Part shown: positions 21,753 to 34,262 of the stretch, in pieces | Numbering within the stretch: the first letter of the stretch is position 1 | Layout of the letters: every line of letters begins with the position of its first letter | NCBI RefSeq assembly: GCF_019320115.1 | Contig: NC_089593.1 | Span: forward strand, 10,612,386-10,676,385 | DNA from: Miscanthus floridulus | Taxonomy: Eukaryota; Streptophyta; Magnoliopsida; Poales; Poaceae | Length of the DNA: 64,000 nt | Direction of reading: 5' to 3' | The notes under the pieces: model-generated | What the model was told of the DNA's origin: nothing | Database searches by the model: none | What the model saw: the letters and a program-made list of their open reading frames with translations, nothing else | Position numbers and translations under genes: made by a program

Positions 21753-24160
21753 ATGTCTCACAGGTATGTCCTCCTCCTATCTTTGAGGGAGATGATTTTC
21801 CTTATTGGAAAATCCGCATGGAGGCGTATTTAGATGCTCTAGATGTTGGAATACTTAGATCTGCCTCACAAGGATTCCCAAAACCTCAAGATCCCACACA
21901 CCTTCAAGGTGATGAAGTGAACTACGAAAAATGGAATGCAAAGGCTAGAAACACCATCTGTAGAGACATTTACAAAGATGTGTTTAACCGGGTGAGGAAC
22001 CACAAGGACGCCCATGCACTATGGTCGGACATTTGTACGCTCCATGAGGGAACTAAGAGCGAGCGTGAGAAACGCTTTCATCTTGTAATGAAAAAGCTTA
22101 ATTCTTTTGAGATACTTCCTAAAGAGAGTGCTAATGAAATGTACTCATGCTTGAATATTCTTGTAGAGGAAGTCAATGGGCTTGAACTCACTCAAATGCA
22201 ACCATCCAATGTTGTAAGAAAAATCTTGAATGTCCTCCCCATTAATAAATATGGGCAAATTGTGACCGTGCTTCATCAAGGTGATCTTTCCACCACTACA
22301 TCGACTCAAATCTTGGGAAAGATCAATGATCATGAGATGTACATGCACATCACACCACAAGATGGCTCATCCTCTACCAAGAAGAAAGACAAATACTTAG
22401 CATTCGAGGCTAGCCAAGAGAAAGGCAAAGCAAGAATTGAGTATGAGAGCTCAAGTGATGATGAAGTTGATGATGCAAGTCTTGTTCTCATGGTGAGAAG
22501 AACCGCCAAGATGCTAAAGAAGCTCAACAAGAATGGCGTCAAGTTTGATGGCAAGAAAAAGAAGTTCTTCACTAGCACAAGAAGAAAGCCAATATCTGAG
22601 ATGGATTGCTACAATTGTGGCGAACTTGGTCATCTAGCTCTTCAATGCACCAAGCCCAAGAAAGACAAGTACAAGAAGAAGTACAAGGGCAAGAAAGATG
22701 ACTCAAGTGATGAAGATGAAGATAAGAAGAACAAAAACAAGCCATATAATAAGAAAGATGGCAAGAAGAAGGACTTCTACAAGAAGAAGAAAAATAGGAT
22801 GGCATACTTCGTCGGTGATTGGCTCACGGACATTGATTCATCTAGTTGCTGATCCGATGATGATAGTAACAATGAGAAGGTGGCCGCCATTGTGATTGAC
22901 TCTTCATCATCTTCACCGACACCACCGCCATCATCCTCTACACACCTATGCCTTATGGCCAAGGGTGAACGAAAGGTATCAAATGATGATGATAGTAGTG
23001 GTGATGATCATGCTAACAATGATGATAGTGATAGTGATGATGATGAATTTGAATCAACTTCATATGATGATCTTGTTAAATTGCTAAATCAATACACTAA
23101 GATTGTTAGAAAGTCAAGAGCTAAAAATGAAAAGCTTGAAATTAAGAATGACTCTCTTTTAGCTAAATGTGACATAGCGAAAAAGGCTAGTGTTGAGCTT
23201 AGAGAAGCAAATGATGCTATGTCATCCAAACTCAAGGAGCTCAAATCTTCTAAGAAAGAGCTTAAAGAAAAACATGATAAACTTGAGAGGATACATAATG
23301 AGCTCATCACTAGCCACAATATGCTAAAAGAAGAATATACAACTCTCAAGATCAATCACGATAATCTTGTTATCGCTCAAGAATTTTTATCCAATGAGCC
23401 ACATGATGCTACTAATGATGTTGTTAAGATTGATATAGCTACATCATATGATGATTTAATTGTTGAGATCATTGAGTAAGGATCTAGTGGCAAAGGCAAG
23501 CAAGTGGTTGAAACCGACAACTATGATGAGTATGTCAAGCTCAAGCATGATAATGAAAAGCTCAAGAAAGATCTTGAAGAGCTCAAAACCACCAACACTA
23601 TAGTGTTAGAAACTCTTGATCATGATGGTGATTTGATTCTTGAGAATGAGAAGCTCAAAGAAGAGAACAAGAGACTCAAGGAAGAGAAAAATGATGATGC
23701 ACTCAAAGAAGAGAACAAGAAGTTCAAGTTGGAGAAAGAGCATCTCAAGATTGGATTGAGCAAGTTCACAAGAGGAAATCATCTTCAAAGTGAGCTACTA
23801 ATGAACACCATCATGAAGATGGATAGAAGTGGCATTGGGTACTTAGCAAACCAAGAGAAGAAGGCTCAAGCTCAACAATAACAACACAAGTCAAAGCCAA
23901 AGCGAAAGGTGTTTTGAGTGTGGACAAGAAGGTTACTTTGCCCATGAGTGTCAAACTCCACCACCACAACCCTTGCCCAAGCATGCTAGACCCTTTGCTT
24001 TCAATGCTCATTACATGCTTAGAACGAACTCTAGTGGAAAGATGAAAGTTATGTTCTTAGGACCTCCCAACAAGAATAGGCCTAAGAAAATTTGGGTAGC
24101 AAAGTCACTTGTTGAGAAAGTGAAGGGCCCTCAACAAGTTTGGGTTCCTAAACAAGCTTG
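21753..24160 (+). pseudogene. Sirevirus gag of D-E
   Basis: The frame VCPPPIFEGDDFPYWKIRM opens just after an ATG at 21753 that is itself one base out of frame. A UBN2-type gag domain covers about 21790-22350, followed by a Lys-rich CCHC knuckle CYNCGELGHLALQC (about 22608-22650), an acidic Asp/Ser tract, and a long coiled coil (about 23070-23880) with LKEENKRLKEE-type heptads. A second knuckle, CFECGQEGYFAHEC (about 23912-23953), lies one frame over. In-frame stops are TGA 22850, TAA 23477 and TAA 23879. Long coiled-coil gags are typical of Sireviruses. Confidence 0.88.
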
Positions 24161-24169
24161 ATCTCTTGT

Positions 24170-27100
24170 GTGTAGGTAAACTACAAGACCGGTGGAAGTC
24201 ACTGGGTAATTGATAGTGGTTGCACACAACATATGACCGGTGATTCTCGTATGTTCACCTCACTAGATGAAGAAGTAGATGGACAAGAAAAAATCACATT
24301 TGGAGATAATTCAAAGGGCAAAGTGGCAATATCAAATGATCATTCAATCTCAAATGTGCTATATGTTGCTTCATTGAGCTTCAACGTGCTATCTTTTGGT
24401 CAATTGTATGATCTTGGCTTTCAATGCCTATTTACCAAGAAGGAAGTGGTTGTATCCAAGAAAGGTGATGGTCAAGTGATATTCAAGGGATTTAGATACA
24501 ACAACCTATATCTAGTGGACTTCACCTTCAAAGATGCTAACTTGAAGACATGCCTATTCACCGAAACAACACTTGGGTGGCTATGGCATAGAAGACTTGC
24601 TCATGTTGGGATGAGCTCACTCAAGAATCTAATGAAGAATGATTTGGTGAGAGGGTTAAAGGATGTGAAGTTTGAGAAGGACAAGCTTTGTAGTGCATGT
24701 CAAGCCGGCAAACAAGTTGCAAACACTCATCCTACAAAAGCTTTTATGTCAACCACAAGAGTGCTAGAGCTCCTTCACATGGACTTATTTGGATCAACAA
24801 CATACAAGAGTTTGGGAGGAAATCTTTATTGTCTTATGATTGTTGATGACTACTCAAGATATACATGGGTGTTCTTCCTTCATAACAAATTTGAAGTTGC
24901 ATCATGCTTCAAGAAGTTTGCCAAGAGAGCACAAAATGAGTTTGAGATGAAGCTCAAAAAGATTAGAAGTGATAATGGGAAAGAATTGGACAACACAAAC
25001 ATTGAAGCTTATTGTGATGAAGTTGGGATCAAGCATGAGGTCTCCACAACATATACTCCTCAACAAAATGGTGTAGTTGAGAGAAAGAACCGGTCACTAA
25101 TCACACTTGCAAGAACAATACTTGATGAGTACAACACACCCGAAGCTCTATGGGTGGAAGATATCAACACCGCATGTTATGCATCCAACTACCTATTCCT
25201 TCAAAAGTTTTTTGGCAAGACACCTTATGAGTTGCTCAATGGGAAGAAGACGTCTCCTTCTTTAGGGTGTTTGGTTGCCAATGCTACATCTACAAGAAGC
25301 GGCAACACCTAGAGAAGTTTCAAATACATTGTGATATTGGTTTTCTTGTTGGTTACTCATCAAAGTCTAAATCATATAGAGTATTTAATCATGCCACTGG
25401 CTTGGTTGAAGAAACATATGATGTGTCATTCGATGAATCTAATGGCTCCTAAGGAGCATATGAGAATCTTGATGATGTAGGTGATGAACTATTGAGGAAG
25501 GCTATGAAGAACATTCCGGTTGGAGACATCAAGCCACAAGATGATGAAGATGATGTACAAGTGATTAATCCACTCTCTTTATCAAATGTGCCACAAGATG
25601 GTAATAAAGATGGGAGAGTAGAAAATGAAGATACTCATGTCTCCCATGATCAAATGGTGGCACAAGCTCTAGATGTTGATGCTCCACAACCTCCCCCTCA
25701 AGTGGTTGATAGAAGAAATTAACCTCTACTACAAGCTCATCCACAAGATATCAGCATAGGGAGTCCATCAAAGGGTGTAATGACTCGATCTCAAAAACTT
25801 GCTTCATTTATTGAACATCACTCTTTTGTCTTTTGCTTTGAGCCTACCAAGGTAGAAGAAGCTCTTCAAGATCTAGATTGGATAAATGCCATGCATGAAG
25901 AGTTGAACAACTTCGCCCACAATGAAGTTTGGACTCTTGAAGAGCGACCACAAGGTGCAAGAGTCATTGGAACAAAGTGGGTGTTCCGCAATAAGCAAGA
26001 TGATCAAGGCATTGTTGTGAGGAACAAGGCAAGACTAGTTGCAAAGGGGTTCTCTCAAGTTGAAGGGTTGGATTTTGGAGAGACCTTTGCACCGGTTGCA
26101 AGACTAGAAGCCATTCATATCCTCCTTGCATATGCATCACATCATGATATGAAACTATATCAAATGGATGTAAAAAGTGCATTTTAAATGGCTTTATTAA
26201 TGAACTAGTCTATGCTGATCAACCTACTGAGTTTGAAGACCCTAGATATCTAAATCATGTTTATAGGTTGTCCAAGGTGCTATATGGGCTTAAGCAAGCC
26301 CCAAGAGCTTGGTATGAGCATCTTCGGGATTTCCTCATTGAGAAGGGCTTCACCATTGGGAAGATCGATACCATACTATTCACCAAGAAGCTTGATGGAT
26401 ACATCTTCATTTGTCAAGTATATGTTGATGATATCATATTTGGATCATCAAATGAAGATTCTTGCAAAGAATTTGGTGAATTGATGTCGAAGGAATTCAA
26501 GATGTCTATGATTGGAGAGCTTACATTCTTTCTTGGTTTTTAAGTCAAGCAAATGAGAGAAGGGATTTTCATCTCTCAAGAAAAGTATACCAAGGATCTT
26601 CTCAAGAGGTTCAATATGGATGAATGTAAGCCAATCAAGACACCAATGCCATCTAATGGACATCTCGACCTAGATGAGGGAGGTAAAATGGTTGATCAAA
26701 CTCTCTACCACTCTATGATTGGTAGCTTGTTATATTTAACCGCATCTAGGCCCGACATCATGTTTAGTGTATGTAAGTGTGCTAGATTTCAAGCTAATCC
26801 TAAATAAGCTCATTTGATTGCCATTAAAATAATCCTTTGGTATCTTAAGCACACACCAAGCATTGTCCTTTGGTATCCAAATTCGGATTCGGATTATGCC
26901 GGTTCGGATTATGCCGGTTGCAAAGTTGATAGAAAAAGCACATCCGGAGGGTGCCATTTGCTTGGTAGATCACTTGTGTCTTGGTCCTCCAAGAAGCAAA
27001 ATAGTGTGGCTTTGTCCACCACCGAAGCGGAATACATTGCCACGGGTGCTTGTTGTGCACAAATTCTTTACATGAAGCAAACTTTGCTAGACTATGGTGT

Positions 27101-27368
27101 AGTTCTAGAAAAGGTACATCTTTTGCATGACAATGAGAGTATGGTAAAACTTGCTAATAATCCGGTTCAACACTCTCACACCAAGCACATAGATATCTGC
27201 CATCACTTTCTTAGAGATCATGTTGCTAAGAATGATATTTTACTAGAAGGTGTAAGGACCGAGGATCAATTGGCAGATATCTTCACTAAACCGCTAGATA
27301 AGGCAACATTTTGTCGGTTGAGGAATGAACTCAATGTGCTTGATTTGAGCAACTTCACAAGAAAATGA
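24170..27368 (+). pseudogene. Sirevirus protease-integrase-RT-RNase H of D-E
   Basis: Order: protease VIDSGCTQHMTG (about 24206-24241); GAG-pre-integrase LWHRRLAHVG with CSACQAGKQ (24570-24715); integrase core with HMDLFG, KKIRSDNGKEL and YTPQQNGVVERKN (24775-25100); RT with [30 protein letters not shown] and VYVDDIIFGSSN (25970-26460); RNase H with SDYAG, STSGGCHLLGRS and TKHIDICHHFLRDHV (26560-27368). Breaks: frameshift near 25263, TAA about 25450 and 25720, a one-base loss near 26184 giving TAA, TAA 26541 and TAA near 26805. Nearly all domains are present, so it is a good reference for the deleted relatives. Confidence 0.9.
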
Positions 27369-28801
27369 GCTTGTGTTGTCCCTTGCATTGCATTGTAATA
27401 TACAACATGTTTAACATTTGGTAATGCATTTAGGGCTTGTCTAACATGGTTAAGATAACCGCTGAAAAGCATGTGAAGAAGCTTAGCTTTGGATCAAACT
27501 TGACAAGCAACTAGAATTACTTTCTAGTATTGCATTGCATATGCATGAATGTTGTTTTGTGGTTTCTCTTCAATCACCCTTTTATTGCCTATTTTCTTAA
27601 AAAGAATTATAGCCTAAGGCAAAATACTTTGAAAATTTTGAGGGTTTGAGAGAGGTCACTCACATCAGTTCCAACTGGTGTTTATTTGGGTCTTATTGAA
27701 GTTGGGACTTGATTGGGAACCAGCAGCATGAAGGAACTTTAAAGATCTGCTAAAAAGAGTGATCAGTTGCGGCATCAGACTCTGAAGTCCAGTGTCCGGT
27801 CACTTCATAGGAGGTGAACCGTTGCTGTGAAGGAGTGTCCGGACGCTAAAACAATGTTCTCCCTGTGTCTGGTCAAGCGAAGATGATGAAGACAGGATCG
27901 ACCGGACTCTGGCTATGTCTGGTCAGTGGTGATCGGACATATCCGGTCGCGACTCGAGGGGATTTGGACCTCTTTGGAGTTGACCGGACTCTAGGTTGCA
28001 GTGTCCGATCGTTACCACCAGAGCGTCCGGTCAGTAGAAATCGTGCGGGATTCCAACTCTTATCTCATTTCCTTTTCTAATCCTTCGGGGGCCACCATAT
28101 AACCCAACTGTCGTACGCGCCACCTAACCTAACCCACATCCGTGCCAACATCGCCGAGCCATGTGCCCTTGCCATGCTCCACCGCTCACCATGCTGCCCT
28201 GCTCCCGCTCCCGCGTCGCCTGACCACGCCGCATTGCATTGCCGTGACCTCATCCTGCGCCCATGCCCGACATCAGCACCACCTCCTGAGCCACAGTGCC
28301 ATGCCTCCCGTAGCACTCCATGCCACCGCTAGCCGTAGCTGTGCCATAGTGCCACACCAACCTCGCCTGTGCTCACCTTATGCAAGCAACAGCACCGCCG
28401 GTGCCCTAGCCACCTGCAATAGCGCCTCCCCTATAGCAACCAGCCCCAATTGATGCGCCGCATTGCCTCACATGAACCGTAACCCTAGCCTCGCATTGTC
28501 AACATGGTGGTTCCCCGCGCTTTGTTCCTCTGCTATTCGGTTCGCCGGTTCATCAGGAAGTAAGGCCTCGCTTCCAATTTCGTATCTATTGCTTGCTTCT
28601 TAGGGTTTCATATCTCTAGATATATATTGAAAATATTCATATATCCAATCTATTCCATCATGTGCAGCGAGTCAGTGTTTCTGAGGTCACTTTTATAGTT
28701 GTCAGTCAACTCAGGGCCAAGCTTGCGAGTACGGATTGAGGCCAAGCCTTAGAAGGGATAGTTGACAGTTGTTTCTTGACCGAGGTAGTAGTTCATTCCA
28801 G
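27369..28801 (+). other. Linker between pol and third ORF of D-E
   Basis: There is no conserved coding sequence. The first 400 bases are AT-rich; 27780-28035 carries the same CCGGACGC-type motifs as the LTRs; 28081-28500 is strikingly GC-rich (CATGCC/GCCACC-like) and ends in AACCCTAGCC-type sequence; an AT-rich stretch follows to the third ORF. The minus-strand equivalent in B-F is 34262-33344 and 20101-19821, with a different GC-rich segment. Confidence 0.6.
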
Positions 28802-31254
28802 ATGACACGTGTCAAGAACGTCGGAGGTGGTCCAGGTGATGAGGATCCAAGGCCTCCGCCTCGCTTGCCTACTGATGTGAAAGGCAAGGCGATGAAGAAG
28901 CTTGCGACAAAGAAGAGGAAGTATGCAGATGCTGACATAGAGAGAGCAGCAGCAGTGGTAGCCACCGTAGAGTGTGTAGAGAGAGGAGGTGCTAGGAGTG
29001 ATGTCTAGATTGCTGATCAGCTTTCACCAGCATGGAGGGCTGCTATTGAGTAGGTTGAGCGTCGTCATGGTAGTCTAGCTGAGACTGTCATGCTTGAGGG
29101 ATGCTGTGTTGTGTTGGAGGAGACTCAGCCTTAGGGGGAGTCACAGCAGTAGACAGAGAAGGCACAAGAGGCAGAGCAGACCAAGGAGACAGAGCTGACA
29201 TCTCAGCCTCAGCTTCGCCGCTCTAGTTGTACCCGTACCCAGGTGACACTGAGGGTAGAGGCACAGCGGAGGGGTTCTCATCTGCCTCCTAGACCATAGG
29301 GTCCGCCTCGAGTGACTCATCTAGATTTGAGGGCTGCTATGGCCAAGCAGGTGCAGCAGCTTAGATTTGTGCATTTTGAGGAGTGGTTCTCGCCTAAGAG
29401 GGATGAGCGTGCTTCTAAGGGCTTCTATACACCATTGCAGGAAGATTTCTATAATGCATATCTTAACAGTGGGGTTGCTTTTAGATCTCATAGGGTTTGT
29501 TCCATTGAGGCCATTGTTGCAATAGCAGGAGAGCAGATTCACCCTTACCTATCTTACCTACCAGGGCTGGCAGATTTACTTGGATGGATAGGCATATATG
29601 TACTATCATGGGTCTGTGAGTTCTATGCTACACTCTGGATTGACCTGCAGAATAGATTCATTCACTTTGCATTTAGAGGCCGTGACTATAGGCTGATGAG
29701 CTTCAGGGTTAGAGAGATTCTCAGGCTTTAGGAGCAACCCATCTGGCTACATGAGGTGTGCTATGGTTAGACAAAGCCTCCTAGACATCCTCACAGCGGT
29801 CTTGTACCTCCTATAGATCTGGTCCACCATTGCTTCATAGAGCCTTTCAGTGAGGGGTCGAGCAGGACACCTAGAGACCTCACTCCTATAGCTAGACTAC
29901 TTGATGCTATCATGAGGAGGACCCTGCTTTTGAGGATGGGATATCATGAGGGCTTGACATGCATTCAGTTATGGCTATTGAACTCTCTGATGTAGCAGAC
30001 TATGTTTGATATTTGGGATCTCATACTATCAGAGATGGAGGATACTCTTGTAGAGGGGTTTAGGGGTCATCGTCAGCTGCCTTATGCTCACTAGATTACA
30101 TTTCTGATTCACAGGGCAGTTACAATGAGGTCTCCAGAGATGTTGGTAGAGTATTCTGGTGCTACTACCGAGTTCCCTGCATATAACATAACCTAGATGC
30201 TCCATCACAGCAGGCCAAGTGCACCTAGCCAGCCGCGCCATCACCTAGAGGTGCTTAAGACTATAGCCCAGTAGGATGAGACTATCAGGGGCATTATAGC
30301 TATAGAGGAGGAGCAGTTAGATGCTTAGCAGGTGGGTATGGTCAAGAGCGACCCTAGCGATAGTTCAGATGATGACTATCAGGATATCCCTCAGATGCCT
30401 CCTTGACGACATGACCATGAGGCCGGTAGCTCTAGTTCGGCTCCACCTACACCACAGACAGACCCCGCTCTACTTGCTATACTTGAGCGGATGAGGCAGG
30501 ATCAGGCTCACTAGGCCCAGGAGACTGCAGCTACATTTGCATAGTTTTAGGCTAGACAAGACAAGTTCTAGCGACACAACAGGCTATACAGTAGTAGCAG
30601 CAGGCCATGCAGCAGCAGTAGCTTCTCATGCAGCAGCAGTTACTTGGATTTATGTAGCTTGTAGTTACTGCTATTGGGGCTCCACCACCACAGCCTTCAC
30701 CCTAGATCGACCAGTCTGCCACCACTTCTATGACTCCAACTTTATAGCCTAGTGGGCTTTAGAGTCAGGGACAGCCAGCGACACAGTTTCATTCACCTAT
30801 AGAGTAGGTGTCCCAGTGGTTTGCCTCACCTATGCTAGTCCTGCAGTTCACACCTCTTCATACAAGCTTCACACTAGCTCAGACTTCCTTGATGCTTGTG
30901 CTAGATACCCTGGTCTCTAAGAGCCTTGGTGTGACATTCAGTGAGTTGATAGGGCAGTGTACTCAACCTGATCTACATGTCCCTGGTCCTTCCATAGTTG
31001 CTCCTATCACTGGGACTATAGAGACGCTCCCTTCTTCAGTTGCATCATCAGAGCCGCCTACTTCAGTGATACCTGCAGAGTCATAGGTCGCACTAGTACC
31101 AGATCCGACCTAGACCGCTTCAGCATCACTTCCAGTGATAGAGGGTCATACAGCTCAGAGCTTAGGATCAGATGATGATGCTGCACAGTTCTAGATCACT
31201 CATCGCACCTCAGTGCCTGACTCGTCCACTGCAGCCCCGCCGATCGACCCTTAA
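28802..31254 (+). pseudogene. Third ORF of Sirevirus D-E (env-like position, function unknown)
   Basis: The ATG at 28802 opens a frame rich in Lys/Arg and Glu near the start. A conserved-looking globular part follows (29310-29730, with QLRFVHFEEWFSP and FYATLWIDLQNRFIHF), then a weakly conserved middle, an acidic DSSDDDYQD stretch, a Gln-rich tract (30590-30650) and a Pro/Ser/Thr-rich tail. The frame shifts once near 30580. I count 27 TAG, one TGA (30404) and one TAA (31252) in frame. The position matches the env-like ORF described for SIRE1-type elements, but I see no signal peptide or clear membrane segment. Homology of the central part to known proteins would need a profile search. Confidence 0.65.
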
Positions 31255-31730
31255 GTTTTGGTGTTTGATGCCAAAGGGGGAGAGGGATCGAGTATGTTAG
31301 ACTTAGGGGGAGTGACATATCTAGGGGGAGCTTATCTATTACATTTGGCTTTTTATGTGTGATACTTACTATGCATTCATGTCCACTTTTATGCATTGAA
31401 CTACATAAGTGTGATCATAATCGTGATATTTATGTGATCGTGATATTTATGTGATATGTGACATGTGTGCTCTCTACTTTGATCTTTATGTATGTCATGT
31501 CATATCACTTGGTTATGCTCATTTGTTTTCCTTCTGCATTTTTACTCCGATGCAAATGAGCTTTATTACTTGTACTCATGCTTATTTCACATCTATTGAG
31601 TACATCATATTGACTTGGGTCATATAAGCTTGCCTAACTCTTTTGTTCTTATTGTCAAAAGCTTATATGAACCAAGCATGTTGAAAACCTCATCTCTTTT
31701 ACATACTCAAGGTTGTATTGTCATCAATCA

Positions 31731-31746
31731 CCAAAAAGAAAGAGAT
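31731..31746 (+). other. Polypurine tract of D-E
   Basis: CCAAAAAGAAAGAGAT directly precedes the 3' LTR and primes plus-strand synthesis in such elements. Element A has CCAAAAAGGAGGAGAT in the same place. Confidence 0.8.
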
Positions 31747-33343
31747 TGAAAGCATCTAGGCCCCTTGTTGGGTTTCGGTGATTAATGACAATACGATATT
31801 ACTGTGAATAACGTGTGTTTTGTAGATGCAATTAAGTTAGGTCATAGTAATGACAATTGATTGGGAAATCATGGTTGTCATGCCCCTACGATGGAAATCA
31901 TTTTAGTTTTTAAAGGATGGACGACAAGGTTAAGGATGGACTAGTTCTAAGTGTCGTTTGGTGTTGAAGAGACACTTAGAGTAGTTTAGGACTTTGTTTT
32001 TCCTTTGGCCATACTATTAAGGGGGGTATGAATAGGTAGCTTGACCTAGGTGAGTCTAGTGGGTTAGGTGTGGTGCACACTTGTCAAATCTAGCACTAGG
32101 TAGCTCCGAAGTTGACCTTAGATCAATTGGAGCAAACTTCATTCACATATGATTCTGAGTTGGAAGTGAAGGGAGGGTCAAATGTTGACCGGACGCTGAC
32201 GTAGAGTCCGGTCAGTTCATTTGATCAAGGTGAAGTCATCTGGATGCGACCAGACACTAAGTGAAATGTGACCGAACGCTAGGTGCTAGAGTCTGATCAA
32301 CTCCAGTAAGGTTCTAGAGAGGAAGAATCCTGATCAGATGCGTCCGGTTAGTGCTAACCAGATGCTGGTCAGGTTCTGGCTACTGACCAGATGCTGAGCA
32401 GCAAAGTCACCAGATACTGGGTGCCAGAGTCCGGTCAATATTAGTAAGGTTCTAGAGGGTAGTTTTCATGACTGGATGTGTCCGGTTAGTGCTGACCGGA
32501 CGCTGGTCAGCTCCGGTCACAACTTAACTACTCGGTGGCGAGGAGAATTGACTAGAGTGTTCGGTCACCTTGACCGGTCCGGTCACCCCGCAGTGCCACA
32601 TAATGGTTTATTTTGAATGAGGGTGTATAAATACTTCCTCTATTCACTTGAGGGATCACTTTTGCTCATTTCAACAGCTGAGAAACACCCTTGAGAGTGC
32701 CAAGGAGAGCAAGGTCCTAGTGAGGTGATTGAGATTTGAGAATCTAAGAGAGAGGCCTCATTAGTGAAAGCAAGAGTAGCAAAGTGTGCATTCACCCTTC
32801 TCATTAGGCTTGTCGTGGTCAAGTGAGAGTTCATGCTTATTACTCTTGGTGATTGCCATCACCTAGACGACTTGGTGGTGATTGGGAGTTTGGTGATCAT
32901 CTGGCAGAGCTAGTGGATGACCCAACTCAAGTTGTGAGTTATTGTGGGTGATTCACCGCGATGGAGTATCAAAGAATCAACCCATAGAGAGCACTTGATC
33001 ATTGCGTGGATCAAGGGGGAGCTACACCCTTGCGCTAGTGCTCCAACGAGGACTAGTAGGGAGTGGCGACTCTTCGATACCTCGGTAAAACATCGCCGCG
33101 TTCCTCCATCTCTCTTTACTTTAAGCATTTACTTTGAGCAATTGAATTCTTGTCTTTACATTCATAGAATTGCCATGCTAGAGTAGGATTGGAACTTAGG
33201 TTGCAAAATTTTTGTGCGGTAGAACATTAGAAACACTTTTTAGGCACAAGGGGTGAAGTGAGCTAAGTGTAGGGTTTAATTATTGCAAAGAAGTTTAGAA
33301 TTAGCCCAATTCACCACCCCTCTTGGGCATCTTGATCCTTTCA
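31747..33343 (+). repeat. 3' LTR of D-E
   Basis: 1,597 bp, same termini as the 5' LTR. The motif block lies at about 32185-32585. It is followed by acggc and then by minus-strand B-F sequence. Confidence 0.93.
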
Positions 33344-34262
33344 ACGGCGTGGGACAACGACGCTGCAAGCGGTGGCTAGGGCAAAGGCACGTGGCTAGGG
33401 TGAGGAAAGCTATGACGACAAAGTCACCACAGGTGGATGGAATTAGGTCAAGGCGTGGCACGGTTATATGGTGGCCCCCACATGACGGATAATAAAAGGA
33501 GGAAGAGTTGAAGACCCATATAATTTCTACTATCCGGACGCTCTGGTGGCAACGACCGGACGCTGCCAACCAGAGTCTGGTCAACTATAGAGAGGTCCAA
33601 ATCCCCTCAAGTCATGACTGGACGCGTCCAGTTACCCTCGACCGGACGCATCTAGAGTTCAGTTGGTCCTATATTCATCTTCTTCGCTTGACCAGACACT
33701 GGACCTCCATTTGACCAGACATAGGAAGATCACTATTTCAACATCCGATCACACCTTTGGGCTTCTGTTCACCTCCTGTGAACTGACCGAACGCTGGAAT
33801 TCAGAGTCCGGTGCAGCGTCCGGTCACACTTTTTTCAGCAAATCTTCAATGTTCCTTCATGCTGCCTATTCCCAATCAAGTCCCAACTTCAATAAGACCC
33901 AAATAAACACCAATTAGGACTGATGTGAGTGACCTCTCTCAAACCCTCAATTTTTTTCAAAGTATTTTGCCTTAGGCTATAATTCTTTTTAAGAAAATAG
34001 GCAATAAAAGGGTAATCGAAAGGAAACGACAAAACAACACACATGCATATGCAATGCAATACTTGAAATTAATTCTAGTTGCTTGTCAAGTTTGATCCAA
34101 GGTTAAGCTTCTTCACATGCTTTTCAACGGTTATCTTAACCATGTTAGACAATGTTGTATATTACAATGCAATGCAAGGGACAACACAAGCTCATTTTCT
34201 AGTGAAGTTACTAAAATCAAGCACATTAAGCTCATTTCTCAACCGACTAAATGTCACCTCAT
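33344..34262 (-). other. 3' linker of element B-F
   Basis: The reverse complement matches 27380-28100 of D-E: the AT-rich segment after RNase H (33880-34200), then the CCGGACGC-motif part (33520-33840), then a GC-rich segment that differs from that of D-E. No coding sequence is supported. Confidence 0.7.

Larger units (their letters stand above)
20102..33343 (+). mobile_element. Full-length Sirevirus-type copia element D-E
   Basis: 13.2 kb with LTRs at both ends (1,599 and 1,597 bp), primer site, gag with a long coiled coil, protease-integrase-RT-RNase H in copia order, a 1.4-kb linker, a third ORF and a polypurine tract. Large size, long gag and a third ORF fit the Sirevirus (SIRE/Maximus) lineage. 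LTR divergence is moderate: 13 differences over the first 179 aligned bases, counted by eye. The flanks gcagc (20097-20101) and acggc (33344-33348) are not a clear target duplication. The host sequence on both sides is element B-F. Confidence 0.92.

Noticed and set aside
28142..28453. 103-codon plus-strand open stretch
   Set aside because: It is a by-product of a GC-rich linker with repeated CATGCC/GCCACC words; no domain, and the relative in B-F does not preserve it.
28802..31254. Alternative genetic code with TAG as Gln
   Set aside because: The host gene and LTR element sequences are plant nuclear, other disruptions (frameshifts, TAA, TGA) occur nearby, and CHG deamination explains the excess. 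I keep the observation as a finding because the count is striking.
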